Shown here: positions 9,321 through 19,043 of the stretch, one piece after another
Numbering within the stretch: the first letter of the stretch is position 1
How the letters are laid out: every line of letters begins with the position of its first letter
Assembly (NCBI RefSeq): GCF_013403245.1
Contig: NZ_JACBNQ010000017.1
Coordinates: forward strand, 16,169 to 80,168
Direction: 5' to 3'
Origin: Sedimentibacter hydroxybenzoicus DSM 7310
GTDB taxonomy: Bacteria > Bacillota > Clostridia > Tissierellales > Sedimentibacteraceae
Length of the DNA stretch: 64,000 bases
Notes under the pieces: generated by a model
Databases searched by the model: none
What the model was told of the DNA's origin: nothing
The model's input: only the letters and a program-made list of their open reading frames with translations
Translations under genes and position numbers: made by a program

Positions 9321-9339
9321 TTACTTTAAAATTATTTAA

Positions 9340-10155
9340 TTATTTCTTCAGTCCTAAAATTACTCTTGCTTCGTCCGGAGTCGCCACTTCACGGCCGAAT
9401 TCTCTTGAAAGACGTGCCAATCTTTCAACTAATTGGGCATTTGATTTTGCCAGAACTCCTTTAGAATAATAAATATTGTCTTCAAATCCTGTTCTTACAT
9501 GACCGCCCAGCATTATAGCAGCCATGTTTAACGGAAGCTGGTATCTTCCAACGCCTGCTACAGTCCATGTTGAGCCGGCAGGAATTGATTCAACCATGTA
9601 AAGTAAATCTCTTAATTCTCCGCCCATTGCACCGGGTACTCCAAGAACAAAATCAAAATGCATAGGTGTGTTTATTATCCCCTTTTTAGCAAATCTCAGA
9701 GCTGTATCAATCATGCCTTTTTCAAAGCATTCCAATTCCGGCTTAACTCCAAGCTCATTCATTCTGTTTGCAAATATTTTGATATTTTCCTCAGTATTCA
9801 TGAAAACATCATCCGCAAAGTTACAGGTTCCCATACTTAAGGTAGCCATTTCAGGACTCAATTCAATCGGCTGCATTCTTTGCTGCGGAGTATGCCATGT
9901 AGCTCCGCCTGTGGATGGCTGGAATATGATGTTGCACTTAGCTTCGATTTTTTCTTTGATTTGTTTGTAAACTTCATAGTCCTGAGTAGGATTTCCATCC
10001 TTGTCTCTTGCATGTACATGCACCATTGAGCAGCCTGCTAAATAGCATTCATATGCTGCTTCCGCAATTTCATCAGGTGTAAGCGGAAGATTTGGCTGTT
10101 GTTCTCTTGTTACCTCTGCTCCCGTAAGGCAAGCAGTAATTATTAATTTTTCCAT
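9340..10155 (-). CDS. kce: 3-keto-5-aminohexanoate cleavage enzyme (BKACE family)
   Basis: A 271-residue (beta/alpha)8 BKACE-family enzyme. These condense a beta-keto acid with acetyl-CoA; Kce acts in anaerobic lysine fermentation. The Zn ligands are seen in VHVHARD (His46, His48) and in the GGHxRxGFEDN motif. The C-terminal half (SNAQLVERLARL, VATPDEAR) closely follows characterised Kce proteins. AGGAGG precedes the ATG. None of the other lysine-fermentation genes (kamA, kamDE, kdd, kal) is in the window, and the upstream co-oriented gene is an aldehyde dehydrogenase, so a different beta-keto acid is possible. Confidence 0.85.
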   Translation of the reverse strand: MEKLIITACLTGAEVTREQQPNLPLTPDEIAEAAYECYLAGCSMVHVHARDKDGNPTQDYEVYKQIKEKIEAKCNIIFQPSTGGATWHTPQQRMQPIELSPEMATLSMGTCNFADDVFMNTEENIKIFANRMNELGVKPELECFEKGMIDTALRFAKKGIINTPMHFDFVLGVPGAMGGELRDLLYMVESIPAGSTWTVAGVGRYQLPLNMAAIMLGGHVRTGFEDNIYYSKGVLAKSNAQLVERLARLSREFGREVATPDEARVILGLKK

Positions 10156-10225
10156 AGTAACCTCCTATTAATCATTTTTTGCCTACTATTATTTTACAGT
10201 ATTTGGCTGATATAGTCAATTACAA

Positions 10226-11662
10226 TCAACCCAATATTCCCTTCATTACGATTGTTTTTACTTGCGTGAGCTCCTCTAGTGTTGAGCTTACACCCTCTCT
10301 GCCGATTCCGCTCATCTTGTATCCTCCGAATGCGATATCAGGATGTCTGTATCTGCCGTTGCCGTTCAGAACAACAGTGCCGCATTCAAGCTGATATGCT
10401 GTCTTCATGGCCTTGCCGGTGTCTTTGGTAATTATGCCTCCGTTGAGACCGTAAACAGAAGCGTTATGTATTTCAACAGCTTCTTCAAGTGTATCAAAAC
10501 CTATCACAGGAAATACAGGACCAAATACCTCCATATCTTGTGCAATATCCATGCTTGCGTCTACATCGGCAAGTACTGTTGGTTCAAAAAATGCTTTATT
10601 TATTATGTTTCCGCCCAGTACGCATTTTGCACCCTGCTTAAGTGTGTGTTCAATCTGTTCCTTAATTTTGAGTGCTGCAGCTTCGTTAATGAGGCAGCCC
10701 ATATCGCAGGATGGGTCCATAGGATCGCCGATTTTCAGGCTGTTAAGCTTATCAACAAGCTTTCTTGTGAATTCATCCTTAATTGAATTCTGGACGATAA
10801 ATCGTTTTGTAGCTATGCATATTTGTCCGCAGTTTGTAGTCCTTGCCATTATCGCTTCCTGAACAGCAAGATTTATATCTCCGTCTTCGTAAACAATCAT
10901 TGCATCATTGCCGCCAAGCTCAAGAAATACACGGTGAAGGTTTGATGCAGCCTGCTTTGCCGTCTCCACACCTACTTCTGTGCTGCCTGTGAGGCTTACA
11001 GCATCAATATGAGGGCTGCCTACAAGGTATTTCCCTACAACAGATCCGCTTCCCGTTACAATTTGCAGAGCATCTCCCGGTACACCGCATTCTGTCAGAA
11101 GCTCGGACATTCTTATAAGCGTGAGAGGATTGTCTGAAGGCGGCTTTACAATGACAGAGTTCCCGGTTGCAAGAGCCGGAGCGACCTTGTATGCATAGGT
11201 TGAAGCAGGAAAATTAAACGGGATGATACAAAGAATTGTTCCCAGTGGTTCCCTGCGTGTAAATATTAGGTCTCTTTCTCCTCCGGGCTGGCTGTCGGGT
11301 AATGTTATACCATACATATGGTTTGCACCTTCAAGGAAGCGTCTGAATATAACAGGAACAAGACCAACCTCTAATTTCGCCTCTTTAATGTTTTTTCCGG
11401 TTTCCCTGCATAAAAGTTCTGCCAGTTCGTCAATATGTAAGCTGAATTTATCAATAAAATTTAACAAGATTTTTGAGCGTTCATGAAGAGGTGTACCTCC
11501 CCAGAGCTTTTTTCCTTTTAATGAGTGCTCAAGTAACAGGTCAAGATCCTTCGTTGATGAATTCGGAACTGTATCAATCAACTCTCCATTGGCAGGATTA
11601 AATATATTTATAACCTTTCCGTCAATAGAATCTCTTTTTTGTCCTCCAATAAGCATTTTCAT
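10226..11662 (-). CDS. NAD(P)-dependent aldehyde dehydrogenase
   Basis: A 478-residue aldehyde dehydrogenase-superfamily enzyme. It has the oxyanion Asn region PFNFPAS, the Rossmann GSTEVG turn, the general-base Glu in ELGGND and the catalytic Cys in NCGQIC. The profile is that of succinate-semialdehyde, lactaldehyde or glyceraldehyde-3-phosphate (GapN-like) dehydrogenases; I cannot separate these by eye. I chose ATG 11662 (GGTGAT upstream); the longer frame to 11803 runs into promoter-like DNA. It lies 70 bases upstream of kce on the same strand and may be co-transcribed with it. Confidence 0.85.
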   Translation of the reverse strand: MKMLIGGQKRDSIDGKVINIFNPANGELIDTVPNSSTKDLDLLLEHSLKGKKLWGGTPLHERSKILLNFIDKFSLHIDELAELLCRETGKNIKEAKLEVGLVPVIFRRFLEGANHMYGITLPDSQPGGERDLIFTRREPLGTILCIIPFNFPASTYAYKVAPALATGNSVIVKPPSDNPLTLIRMSELLTECGVPGDALQIVTGSGSVVGKYLVGSPHIDAVSLTGSTEVGVETAKQAASNLHRVFLELGGNDAMIVYEDGDINLAVQEAIMARTTNCGQICIATKRFIVQNSIKDEFTRKLVDKLNSLKIGDPMDPSCDMGCLINEAAALKIKEQIEHTLKQGAKCVLGGNIINKAFFEPTVLADVDASMDIAQDMEVFGPVFPVIGFDTLEEAVEIHNASVYGLNGGIITKDTGKAMKTAYQLECGTVVLNGNGRYRHPDIAFGGYKMSGIGREGVSSTLEELTQVKTIVMKGILG

Positions 11663-11877
11663 AAGTATCACCATTCCTTTCTTATATACTTTAATTATGT
11701 CATATTTTTTATGCAATTGCAAACTCATTGTGATAATGAAGGTATAGGGTCCATCATCGAAAATTAAAAAAAATTTGTAAATAGGGTGGTAAAAATTCTT
11801 CATTTATAGTATAACTTTATAGTAGAAATATATAGCATAAGTTTATGAGATAATTAAAATAAAACGGGAGATAAAGA

Positions 11878-12858
11878 ATGGATAGAGAATTAGCGCTTAA
11901 CATAGTAAGGGTAACAGAAGCTGCCGCCTTAGGCTGCGGAAAATACATGGGAAGAGGAAATAAAGAAATAGCGGATCAAGCTGCGGTTGACGGAATGAGA
12001 AGCATGTTTCAGGTTCTTGATATAGCAGGAACCGTAGTTATAGGCGAAGGAGAATTGGACGAAGCGCCGATGCTCTACATCGGTGAAAAAATAGGTACAT
12101 GGGAAGATGGAGCACCTGAAATAGATATAGCAGTAGATCCTTTAGACGGTACAAAGTTAGTGGCGAAGGGCTTGCCGGGAGCGTTAGCTGTCGTTGCGGT
12201 TGCTCCTAAGGGATGTCTTTTGCATGCACCTGATATGTACATGGATAAGATAGCAGTGGGACCCAAAGCAGCAGGATGCATTGATATAACTGCTTCCATA
12301 GAAAAAAATCTTTATAATGTAGCTAAAGCGCTGTGTAAGGATATAACTGAAGTGACGGTTATAATTCAGGACAGAGAAAGGCACAGCGATATAATAAACA
12401 GAGCAAGAAGCATCGGCGCAAGAATCAAGCTGTTCGGTGACGGTGATGTTGCAGCAGCCATAGCTACCTGCTTCAGTGAATCGGGAGTGGATATGTTTAT
12501 AGGAAAAGGCGGAGCTCCGGAGGGTGTTATTTCGGCAGCAGCACTTAAGTGTCTGGGAGGAGAGTTCCAGGGAATTTTAAGACCGGAAAATGATGAAGAA
12601 AAAAGAAGATGCAAGGAGATGGCAGGCGACGCAGATTGGAGCAGGGTTCTTACCATGGAGGATTTAGCAAGGGGTAATGACATCATCTTTGCAGCTACCG
12701 GAGTATCGGACGGAGAATTGCTAAAGGGTGTGAGATACATGGCAAACAACAGAGCAAGAACTTCATCCATGGTTACACGTTCAAAGTCGGGAACTATCCG
12801 TTTCATAGATACAACACATGTATTAGACAAAAAACCAAAATATGCATATGTGAAGTAA
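11878..12858 (+). CDS. glpX: Fructose-1,6-bisphosphatase class II
   Basis: A 326-residue GlpX-type phosphatase of gluconeogenesis. The metal-binding motifs GEGELDEAP (56-64) and DPLDGT (87-92) are intact, and the C-terminal GGAPEG motif is present. GGGAG precedes the ATG. Its stop codon directly abuts the stop of the convergent phosphatase gene, leaving no room for a separate terminator. Confidence 0.95.
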   Translation: MDRELALNIVRVTEAAALGCGKYMGRGNKEIADQAAVDGMRSMFQVLDIAGTVVIGEGELDEAPMLYIGEKIGTWEDGAPEIDIAVDPLDGTKLVAKGLPGALAVVAVAPKGCLLHAPDMYMDKIAVGPKAAGCIDITASIEKNLYNVAKALCKDITEVTVIIQDRERHSDIINRARSIGARIKLFGDGDVAAAIATCFSESGVDMFIGKGGAPEGVISAAALKCLGGEFQGILRPENDEEKRRCKEMAGDADWSRVLTMEDLARGNDIIFAATGVSDGELLKGVRYMANNRARTSSMVTRSKSGTIRFIDTTHVLDKKPKYAYVK

Positions 12859-14034
12859 TTAAAAAAACAACACATCCACCTGTTTTCCAGCTTTCTTTAG
12901 TTCATCGATTAAGTTATCAACTATATTTTGCTTAATATTGTAACCCATAGGGAAATTAGGATTTTGATGGGCAGGGTTAACGGCTCTGCCTATATAAAAA
13001 TTAATATGGGTTCCTATGTCTGTCAGCATATATGTAAGCAATGTTGCCCCATCGTAGCTATTGTTTCTTACTACACTTTCATAGCTTGATTTGCTGAGGC
13101 TTTTGATATTTTCCAAGGCTTTTCCAAGAGTCAATACTCCTTCTGTGACAAGATCAAATCCATCCATGTATGCAATGGGAGGAACATCATCTTTCATGGA
13201 ATCCAGATCAACTTCCAATTGTTTGTCTAGTTCTCTTTCGGCAATTAAAGCAGTTGTTCCGCCACAGATTATTTTCATATTTTCACTGTTTTTCATTATA
13301 TCGGCAAGCTGACTGTCCAAAGATTTATCTGCGGGAGGGCCTATGAAAACATCTATAACTTCCGGCTTTCGAACTTTAATTGTTAAAATTGTTGTATCAT
13401 CCCCGGGCTCATTATTGTACAAATTGTTGCACACTCCTATAAAGTTGCCGTTAATAAGCTGTGATGACTTGTTTACATTATTCAATTCCCGTAAATATTC
13501 ATTGATTTCATCTCTTGACCAGCCTAAATTGAGCAGTTGACCGATACCGGCATGTACTGCTCCATCACTTACAACACAGATGGTGTCTCCTATGTCTAAT
13601 TTTATATTTGATTCATATATTTTTTTACTGCCTATTATTCTTTCCTTTTTTTCAACAGGTATAATTCTTTTATGAGAATAATAAAAGTAAGGGGGATTAT
13701 CATATTCCGCAATGTAAGCATTATTTTCCTTGTCAATTTTAATTATAGTAAAGGTTGAATAAGCAAGCTTTCTGACTTTGCATTCGGGTAGCGTATTAAT
13801 TATTGTTTCAATTGTATCATCAATGGATGCATTATTTTTCAGCATAGTCACAGCAATTTTTGTGGTCATCGTTGCAAGAATGTTTGCTTTTACGCCGCTT
13901 CCTAATCCATCCGATATAACAATAATACATCCGTCATCATCATAAATGTATTCAACCTTATCGCCGCACAGCTCTTCATTATGTTTATTTATGCTTTTAT
14001 AATTAATATCAAAAAAATTATCCATTACTCTCAT
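12859..14034 (-). CDS. PP2C/SpoIIE-type protein phosphatase linked to HydS
   Basis: A 391-residue protein with a PP2C-like phosphatase domain. Metal-binding aspartates are seen in ISDGLGSGVKA, VSDGAVHAGIG and GDDTTILT. A C-terminal domain of about 160 residues contains GGTTALIAERE and is of unknown role. The gene overlaps the hydrogenase-sensor gene by 17 bases. HydS-phosphatase pairs are the mark of group C3 (phosphatase-modulating) sensory [FeFe]-hydrogenases, so it is likely to relay a redox/H2 signal by dephosphorylating a partner. No kinase gene is nearby. An alternative start is the ATG at 14025. Confidence 0.85.
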   Translation of the reverse strand: MRVMDNFFDINYKSINKHNEELCGDKVEYIYDDDGCIIVISDGLGSGVKANILATMTTKIAVTMLKNNASIDDTIETIINTLPECKVRKLAYSTFTIIKIDKENNAYIAEYDNPPYFYYSHKRIIPVEKKERIIGSKKIYESNIKLDIGDTICVVSDGAVHAGIGQLLNLGWSRDEINEYLRELNNVNKSSQLINGNFIGVCNNLYNNEPGDDTTILTIKVRKPEVIDVFIGPPADKSLDSQLADIMKNSENMKIICGGTTALIAERELDKQLEVDLDSMKDDVPPIAYMDGFDLVTEGVLTLGKALENIKSLSKSSYESVVRNNSYDGATLLTYMLTDIGTHINFYIGRAVNPAHQNPNFPMGYNIKQNIVDNLIDELKKAGKQVDVLFF

Positions 14035-15736
14035 TTTCCTCTAACACTACTTTTTTTAATTTTAATAAAGCTGTCTTTGTTTCCGCCGTGGTTTCTCCCA
14101 AAAGTCCGGCAATTTCCTGAGCCACTCTCATTTGCTTTTCAATAACCTTATCAGCCGTTTCCAAGGTATTGAGTTTGAAATTAATAATTTGCTCTTTCTT
14201 CATTTCCTCCATGGATATATCATTAAGTATGCCGAACAAAATCTTATTTTTCGGCAGATAAATAATTCGCTGAAATACTATTAATCCGTAGTTTTCAAGA
14301 TTAAGCTTTCTTCCTACCATATTTGATTCAGTTTCAATCACAGATTTAAAATCATCAACGGGCATAATAGAAGACAGAGGTTTTTTCCTGATATTATTAA
14401 TGTTAATATTAAATGCTTTTTCTCCCGCCGGATTCAAATCCAATATATTTAAGTCCAAATCGACAATTAAAATGATACTCGGTGAATATTCAAAGTAAAT
14501 ATTCGAAATTTTTTCTGCTTCACTCCTCATATAAGGCATGCACATTTGAGGATGTGAAAGTCCTTCAAGAACGGAAATTGCTTTTTCTCTGCATGTGTCA
14601 TACCCGCAGGCGCCGCAGTTAAGCTCATCTGCTTTGCCATGCTTTCCTGTAATTTCTAATATGTTCTTTATATCCTCTTCTGTATACGATAAAAATTCAT
14701 AATGCTTATTTCTAAAGTTTCTTACATAACTTATCGTTTTATCCTGAGAATAATTAGTATATTCTTTATTTTTGAAGGACTGCACCTTTGTTTTCACCTT
14801 CGTTTTTCTTACATGAACATTTTTGCTTTTCTTAGGTATGGCAGGGCCTCCGAGACAGCCGCCATCACAGCTGTTTGCTTCAATTATCACATCGGATAAA
14901 TCACCGGATAATAATGCGTCAAAGGCTCCTCTTAAATTATCAATACCTGATATGGAAAGAGGGGTAAAATTATTTTCTTGTACAACTTCCTTCATACCTG
15001 ACAAAACACCATTATCCAAGGGATACTTTTTGCCTGTATAATTACCCTCAACATCAGGATAAGATTCTTCAAAGGTCGATATATCGATATTTCTTAACTC
15101 CAATAGCTTGTCAAGCTCTTCAAAAGATATAACTCCGTCAAGTATACCAGACAGCTGATAGCCGTATGCCTCACATTTTTTGGATATGCAGGGACCGAGA
15201 AAAACAATAAAAGCTTCACTCCCATATTTTTTTCTAATCATTTTGCAGTGGGCAATCATGGGAGAATCTATTGGAATCAGATATTTTATTAAATCGGGAT
15301 AGTATGTCTGAACCATCATATTTACAGTGGGGCAACAGGTAGTGATTACATTTTTAATATTAGTTTCTTTTACAAATTCCTTATAGAGCTCGGTAACTTT
15401 AGCTGCGCCTATTGAGGTTTCCTCGACTGCTGAGGCTCCTAGATGCTTCAGGACAGTTATTAATTTATATGGTTCTTCGTAAACACCAAGATAGGAGGGC
15501 GCAATTGAAATAATTATCTTTTTGCCTCTTTTTAATGCCTGTGTTACATTGTCCAGATCGCTATGAATATTTCTTGCATTTTGAGGACAAACTAAGAAAC
15601 AGTTACCGCAGGCGATACATTTTTCTTCAACAATTTGTGCTTGGTCATCTATCATCTTTATAGCCTTAACAGAACAGTTTCTTACGCATTTATAGCAATT
15701 TTTGCAATTAGCAGGGTAAAAATCAAGAATTCTCAT
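14018..15736 (-). CDS. hydS: Sensory [FeFe]-hydrogenase-like protein with PAS domain (HydS, group C3)
   Basis: A 572-residue protein. It begins with two [4Fe-4S] ferredoxin motifs (Cys 11-21 and 40-50), followed by a hydrogenase large-subunit domain with divergent H-cluster motifs: TTCCP (132-136), GPCxxKxxE-like GPCISKKCEA (181-190) and NSCDGGC (288-294). A Cys-rich 4Fe-4S segment (NCGACGYDTC) and a PAS domain (~415-510) follow, ending in a helical tail. The motifs differ from catalytic enzymes (TSCCPxW, MPCxxKxxE), as in sensory group C proteins. It lies between a 2Fe-2S protein gene and a PP2C gene, which fits an H2 or redox sensor rather than a bulk hydrogenase. Confidence 0.88.
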   Translation of the reverse strand: MRILDFYPANCKNCYKCVRNCSVKAIKMIDDQAQIVEEKCIACGNCFLVCPQNARNIHSDLDNVTQALKRGKKIIISIAPSYLGVYEEPYKLITVLKHLGASAVEETSIGAAKVTELYKEFVKETNIKNVITTCCPTVNMMVQTYYPDLIKYLIPIDSPMIAHCKMIRKKYGSEAFIVFLGPCISKKCEAYGYQLSGILDGVISFEELDKLLELRNIDISTFEESYPDVEGNYTGKKYPLDNGVLSGMKEVVQENNFTPLSISGIDNLRGAFDALLSGDLSDVIIEANSCDGGCLGGPAIPKKSKNVHVRKTKVKTKVQSFKNKEYTNYSQDKTISYVRNFRNKHYEFLSYTEEDIKNILEITGKHGKADELNCGACGYDTCREKAISVLEGLSHPQMCMPYMRSEAEKISNIYFEYSPSIILIVDLDLNILDLNPAGEKAFNININNIRKKPLSSIMPVDDFKSVIETESNMVGRKLNLENYGLIVFQRIIYLPKNKILFGILNDISMEEMKKEQIINFKLNTLETADKVIEKQMRVAQEIAGLLGETTAETKTALLKLKKVVLEENESNG

Positions 15737-15737
15737 A

Positions 15738-15986
15738 TTAGCTCCTTATAGTTTTCATAACTACATCATCAAAAAACTTTTCAGCATTTTCTATGTTGAT
15801 TGAATAAATCTTGTCATTGTAGCTTACAGAAACAGCTTCTGTACAATGTCCGAGGCAAAAGGCCGCCTTAATTGTAACTTTGTCCAAAACGCCCCTGCTT
15901 TGGACGCAATATTTAAATATTTCGATAACATCATTGGAACCTTTTAAATGACATGCGCTGCCTACACAAATTTTTAAATCAGTCAT
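15738..15986 (-). CDS. Thioredoxin-like [2Fe-2S] ferredoxin (NuoE C-terminal type)
   Basis: An 82-residue protein with the four-cysteine pattern of NuoE-like 2Fe-2S proteins (CVGSACHLKGS ... CLGHC). I start at ATG 15986 behind AGAGG; the longer frame lacks a ribosome binding site. It is the first gene of the operon with hydS and the PP2C phosphatase, and probably passes electrons to or from the sensor. Confidence 0.85.
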   Translation of the reverse strand: MTDLKICVGSACHLKGSNDVIEIFKYCVQSRGVLDKVTIKAAFCLGHCTEAVSVSYNDKIYSINIENAEKFFDDVVMKTIRS

Positions 15987-16099
15987 TTTTAACCTCTTTA
16001 TCAATTTTTATATGTTAATTATATAACAATATTTATGTGAATACAAGCACATATGTTAAAACATTAACACTGCGACACTGTGAAATTTCGTATTGCACC

Positions 16100-16128
16100 T
16101 TGACTTATTAATAATTAAATGATATTAT
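16100..16128 (+). promoter_or_regulatory. Sigma-A promoter of rho
   Basis: TTGACT at 16100-16105, a 17-base spacer and TATTAT at 16123-16128, leaving a leader of about 65 bases before the rho start. Confidence 0.7.
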
Positions 16129-16199
16129 TGTAACACCTATCAAACACTTATCTTGTTTATTCCATAAATGATAAAATTTAAACAGAAACGGAGGTTTTT

Positions 16200-17660
16200 A
16201 TGGATAAAAACCAATTAGCCGGTATGAAACTTAATGAGCTTAAAGAACTGGCTAAATCAAGAGGCATACGTGATGCCTATAAGTATAAAAAGGAAGAATT
16301 GCTTATTAAATTAAGTGATTTTGAAGATATGGCAAAAGAAACGAAAGATATTTCAAGTGAAACTTCAAAGGAAGGTATAAAGCTTTCCGAAAAAGCAAAA
16401 AATTTAGTGGAATTTGAAAGTGAATCCGAGGCTGATACAAATAAAGAAGTTAATACTACAAATTTACCGGAAAAAATAGTTGAAGAAATTGAACTTAGCG
16501 GTGATGAAGCTTTAAAGGTCGAAGGAATTTTAGAAACTCATCCTGATGGTTATGGATTTTTAAGAACTAATAATTATCTTACAAGCGAAGATGATGTCTA
16601 TATATCTCCGTCTCAAATCAGAAGATTCCATATGCAAACGGGAGATAAAATTACAGGTATTACAAGACCTCCCAAGCAAGGCGAAAAATTTAAGGCGTTG
16701 TTGTATGTTAAGCAAGTCAATGATGATAACCCCGAATCCGCACGTAACAGGAAAGACTTCGATTCACTCACTCCGATATACCCGGATAAAAGATTAAGAT
16801 TAGAAAGCTCATTTAAAGATATAACAATGAGATTAATTGATTTAGTAGCACCCATAGGAAAAGGACAAAGAGGTATGATTGTTGCACCGCCTAAGGCAGG
16901 AAAGACAACAATCCTTAAAAATATAGCCAACAGCATAGCAGATAATTATCCTGATGTACAGATTATCATGCTTTTAATAGATGAACGTCCCGAAGAAGTT
17001 ACGGATATGAAAAGAAATGTAAAGGGAGACGTTGTTTATTCTACATTTGACGAACTTCCTAAAAATCATATTAAGGTTGCTGAGATGGTTCTGGAAAGAG
17101 CAAAGCGTTTAGTTGAGCACGGTAAGGATGTAGTTATATTATTAGACAGCATTACCAGATTGGCGAGAGCATACAATCTTACTATAACTCCTACCGGAAG
17201 AACATTGTCGGGTGGATTGGATCCCGGAGCTTTATACGGACCAAAGAGATTTTTCGGCGCGGCGCGAAATATAGAACATGGCGGCAGCTTGACCATACTT
17301 GCGAGTGCTCTTATTGAAACGGGGAGTCGTATGGATGATATGATATTCGAAGAATTCAAGGGTACCGGAAACATGGAAATACACCTTGACAGAAAGCTTT
17401 CAGAAAAGAGAATATTCCCTGCAATTGATATAAACAAATCAGGAACAAGAAGAGAAGAGTTGCTGTTAAATCCCGAAGAACTTCAAACTATATGGCAGCT
17501 TCGAAAGGCACTCAGCAATTACTCTGTCGCAGATGTCACAGAAAGATTAATTGACGGTTTATTAAAAAATAAAACGAACGAAGGCTTTATTAAGACTGCT
17601 GCGGCACAATTAAGCAACATAGATAAAATAAAAGATGATTTACATGACAGGAATTATTAA
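16200..17660 (+). CDS. rho: Transcription termination factor Rho
   Basis: A 486-residue hexameric RNA helicase. It has an N-terminal Rho_N helical domain, a charged low-complexity insert (~45-95), a cold-shock-like RNA-binding domain (GYGFLR) and the RecA-like ATPase with P-loop [19 protein letters not shown] and [12 protein letters not shown]. The acidic insert between Rho_N and the RNA-binding domain is common in Firmicutes. GGAGG precedes ATG 16200. Confidence 0.97.
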   Translation: MDKNQLAGMKLNELKELAKSRGIRDAYKYKKEELLIKLSDFEDMAKETKDISSETSKEGIKLSEKAKNLVEFESESEADTNKEVNTTNLPEKIVEEIELSGDEALKVEGILETHPDGYGFLRTNNYLTSEDDVYISPSQIRRFHMQTGDKITGITRPPKQGEKFKALLYVKQVNDDNPESARNRKDFDSLTPIYPDKRLRLESSFKDITMRLIDLVAPIGKGQRGMIVAPPKAGKTTILKNIANSIADNYPDVQIIMLLIDERPEEVTDMKRNVKGDVVYSTFDELPKNHIKVAEMVLERAKRLVEHGKDVVILLDSITRLARAYNLTITPTGRTLSGGLDPGALYGPKRFFGAARNIEHGGSLTILASALIETGSRMDDMIFEEFKGTGNMEIHLDRKLSEKRIFPAIDINKSGTRREELLLNPEELQTIWQLRKALSNYSVADVTERLIDGLLKNKTNEGFIKTAAAQLSNIDKIKDDLHDRNY

Positions 17661-17676
17661 AACAAGCAAAAAAACA

Positions 17677-17705
17677 TTGTAATATATTTTTGACTGTGTT
17701 ATAAT
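17677..17705 (+). promoter_or_regulatory. Sigma-A promoter of rpmE
   Basis: TTGTAA at 17677-17682, a 17-base spacer and a perfect TATAAT at 17700-17705, so rpmE need not depend on read-through from rho. Confidence 0.6.
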
Positions 17706-17766
17706 ACTCAAGGTAATTTGCTAATTAATATTTAATTAATATAGAGAACAGAAAGAGGTGAAAAGG

Positions 17767-17976
17767 ATGAAAGAAGGTATACATCCAAATTATAAAACTG
17801 TTACGGTTAGATGCGCATGTGGAAATACTTTTGAAACAGGTTCAGTGTTAGACGAAATCAAAGTTGAAATTTGTTCAGAGTGCCATCCTTTCTTTACAGG
17901 CAAACAGAAGTTTGTTGATAAAGGCGGTAGAGTTGACAGATTTAAAAAGAAATATGGTATGGATAATAATAATTAA
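17767..17976 (+). CDS. rpmE: 50S ribosomal protein L31 (zinc-binding type)
   Basis: A 69-residue L31. The zinc-binding cysteines of the C+ form are present (CACGN near 16-20 and [10 protein letters not shown] near 35-45). AGAGGTG at 17754-17760 is spaced for ATG 17767, so the in-frame GTG at 17758 is part of the ribosome binding site. The rho-rpmE order is typical of Firmicutes. Confidence 0.96.
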   Translation: MKEGIHPNYKTVTVRCACGNTFETGSVLDEIKVEICSECHPFFTGKQKFVDKGGRVDRFKKKYGMDNNN

Positions 17977-17991
17977 ATCATACACATTCAG

Positions 17992-18028
17992 GCGAATCCC
18001 TTGCACTTGTCAAAGAATTCGCTTTTTT
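17992..18028 (+). terminator. Intrinsic terminator of rpmE
   Basis: GCGAAT at 17992 pairs with ATTCGC ending at 18022 (with an extended imperfect stem), followed by six T. Confidence 0.75.
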
Positions 18029-18043
18029 ATTGCTCTTATATTT

Positions 18044-18784
18044 TCAATAAAACCTTCCCATACTTTCAACAGGTTTGTTAACTAAAGTTCTAATTATGTC
18101 AATATGCTTTTCTTCAATTGTAACCAGAGCACTGCAGGAAGGACCGCCGGATTTTTTTAAATCTATGTTTATGTCCTCATTCAGATTAATGGCTATTTCG
18201 TTATAATTGCATAAATCATTTAATTCTGCCTTTATTCCCCTTGATCCCACAGGTAATATTTCCTTAATGAAATCACAAAGATACAATTTCTCAAAATCAT
18301 CAATATCCAAAACCTTATCCGGATTATTTATAACTTCATTTCCAACAAGAGGCATTCCAATTGTTAAGCATATATCGTTTTTGTTTGTTTTTTTGTATTT
18401 TAGTTTGTCCTTGTCGCACATACCAATGCATGTAACGCCCATAGAAGTTTGGACCGTTTTAATGTTTTCTTCGGTGCTGCCGGTTAAATGTACCTTGGTA
18501 GTTTTAAGCTTTGACAATACTTCGTTAAAACCATCTATCAGCTGCTTACCTGTATCATTCATTTCTACCGCGAGACCGTCAGCCATAATCATAGGCTTAA
18601 ATCCAAGGCTCATTAATTCCGCAAGTACAACCTTACCTGTATGATAAGCAGTTACTTGAGGTGCAACCTTAACGACATCGTGCTCCTTAAGACCGATCCC
18701 TCCGCATGAATCACAAGCAATGCCTAAATATCTGTTTTCATCAAAACTTATAACCGTTATATCTCTTATTTGTTTTATATCCAT
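18044..18784 (-). CDS. AIR-synthase-related ATP-binding protein (possible alpha-ribazole kinase CblS)
   Basis: A 246-residue protein of the PurM/ThiL fold superfamily. The early motif ACDSCGGIGLKEHD looks like the metal/phosphate-binding loop of this group. A central TGSTEENI and a late GGPSCS follow. The size and the DSxGGIG-type motif resemble CblS, which phosphorylates alpha-ribazole in cobamide salvage, but no cobalamin gene is adjacent. I start at ATG 18784 with GGGAG upstream. The superfamily is fairly sure, the specific function is not. Confidence 0.6.
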   Translation of the reverse strand: MDIKQIRDITVISFDENRYLGIACDSCGGIGLKEHDVVKVAPQVTAYHTGKVVLAELMSLGFKPMIMADGLAVEMNDTGKQLIDGFNEVLSKLKTTKVHLTGSTEENIKTVQTSMGVTCIGMCDKDKLKYKKTNKNDICLTIGMPLVGNEVINNPDKVLDIDDFEKLYLCDFIKEILPVGSRGIKAELNDLCNYNEIAINLNEDINIDLKKSGGPSCSALVTIEEKHIDIIRTLVNKPVESMGRFY

Positions 18785-18901
18785 TTTCAACTCCCTAAGT
18801 ATAGACGTTAAATGATTCCAATAATCTTAATAAAATTTTATCACAGCCAAAGATAAATTTCATTAACTATTAAAAAATATTATGTATATATTGAAATATA
18901 T

Positions 18902-18919
18902 CTGAATACATATATTCAG
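18902..18919. promoter_or_regulatory. 7-bp inverted repeat in an otherwise featureless gap
   Basis: CTGAATA and TATTCAG flank a 4-base loop in the AT-rich gap between the AIR-synthase-like gene and a 32-codon ORF. It could be an operator; nothing else in 18791-19043 is recognisable. Confidence 0.25.
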
Positions 18920-19043
18920 GCGGTTGAAAATTTTCCGGTTAATTGATGAGGCTTGTATTTATGAAAATATATATGAGTATCGGAACAAAAATAAAGAAAA
19001 TTACGTCTAAAAATGTAACTAATCAAAAAGATTGAGGTTTTTT

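Noticed and set aside
18961..19035. 24-codon ORF before the membrane micro-gene
   Set aside because: The GAGG is 10 bases from its ATG, the product is basic and without features, and it runs into the ribosome binding site of the next ORF. Support is too weak.
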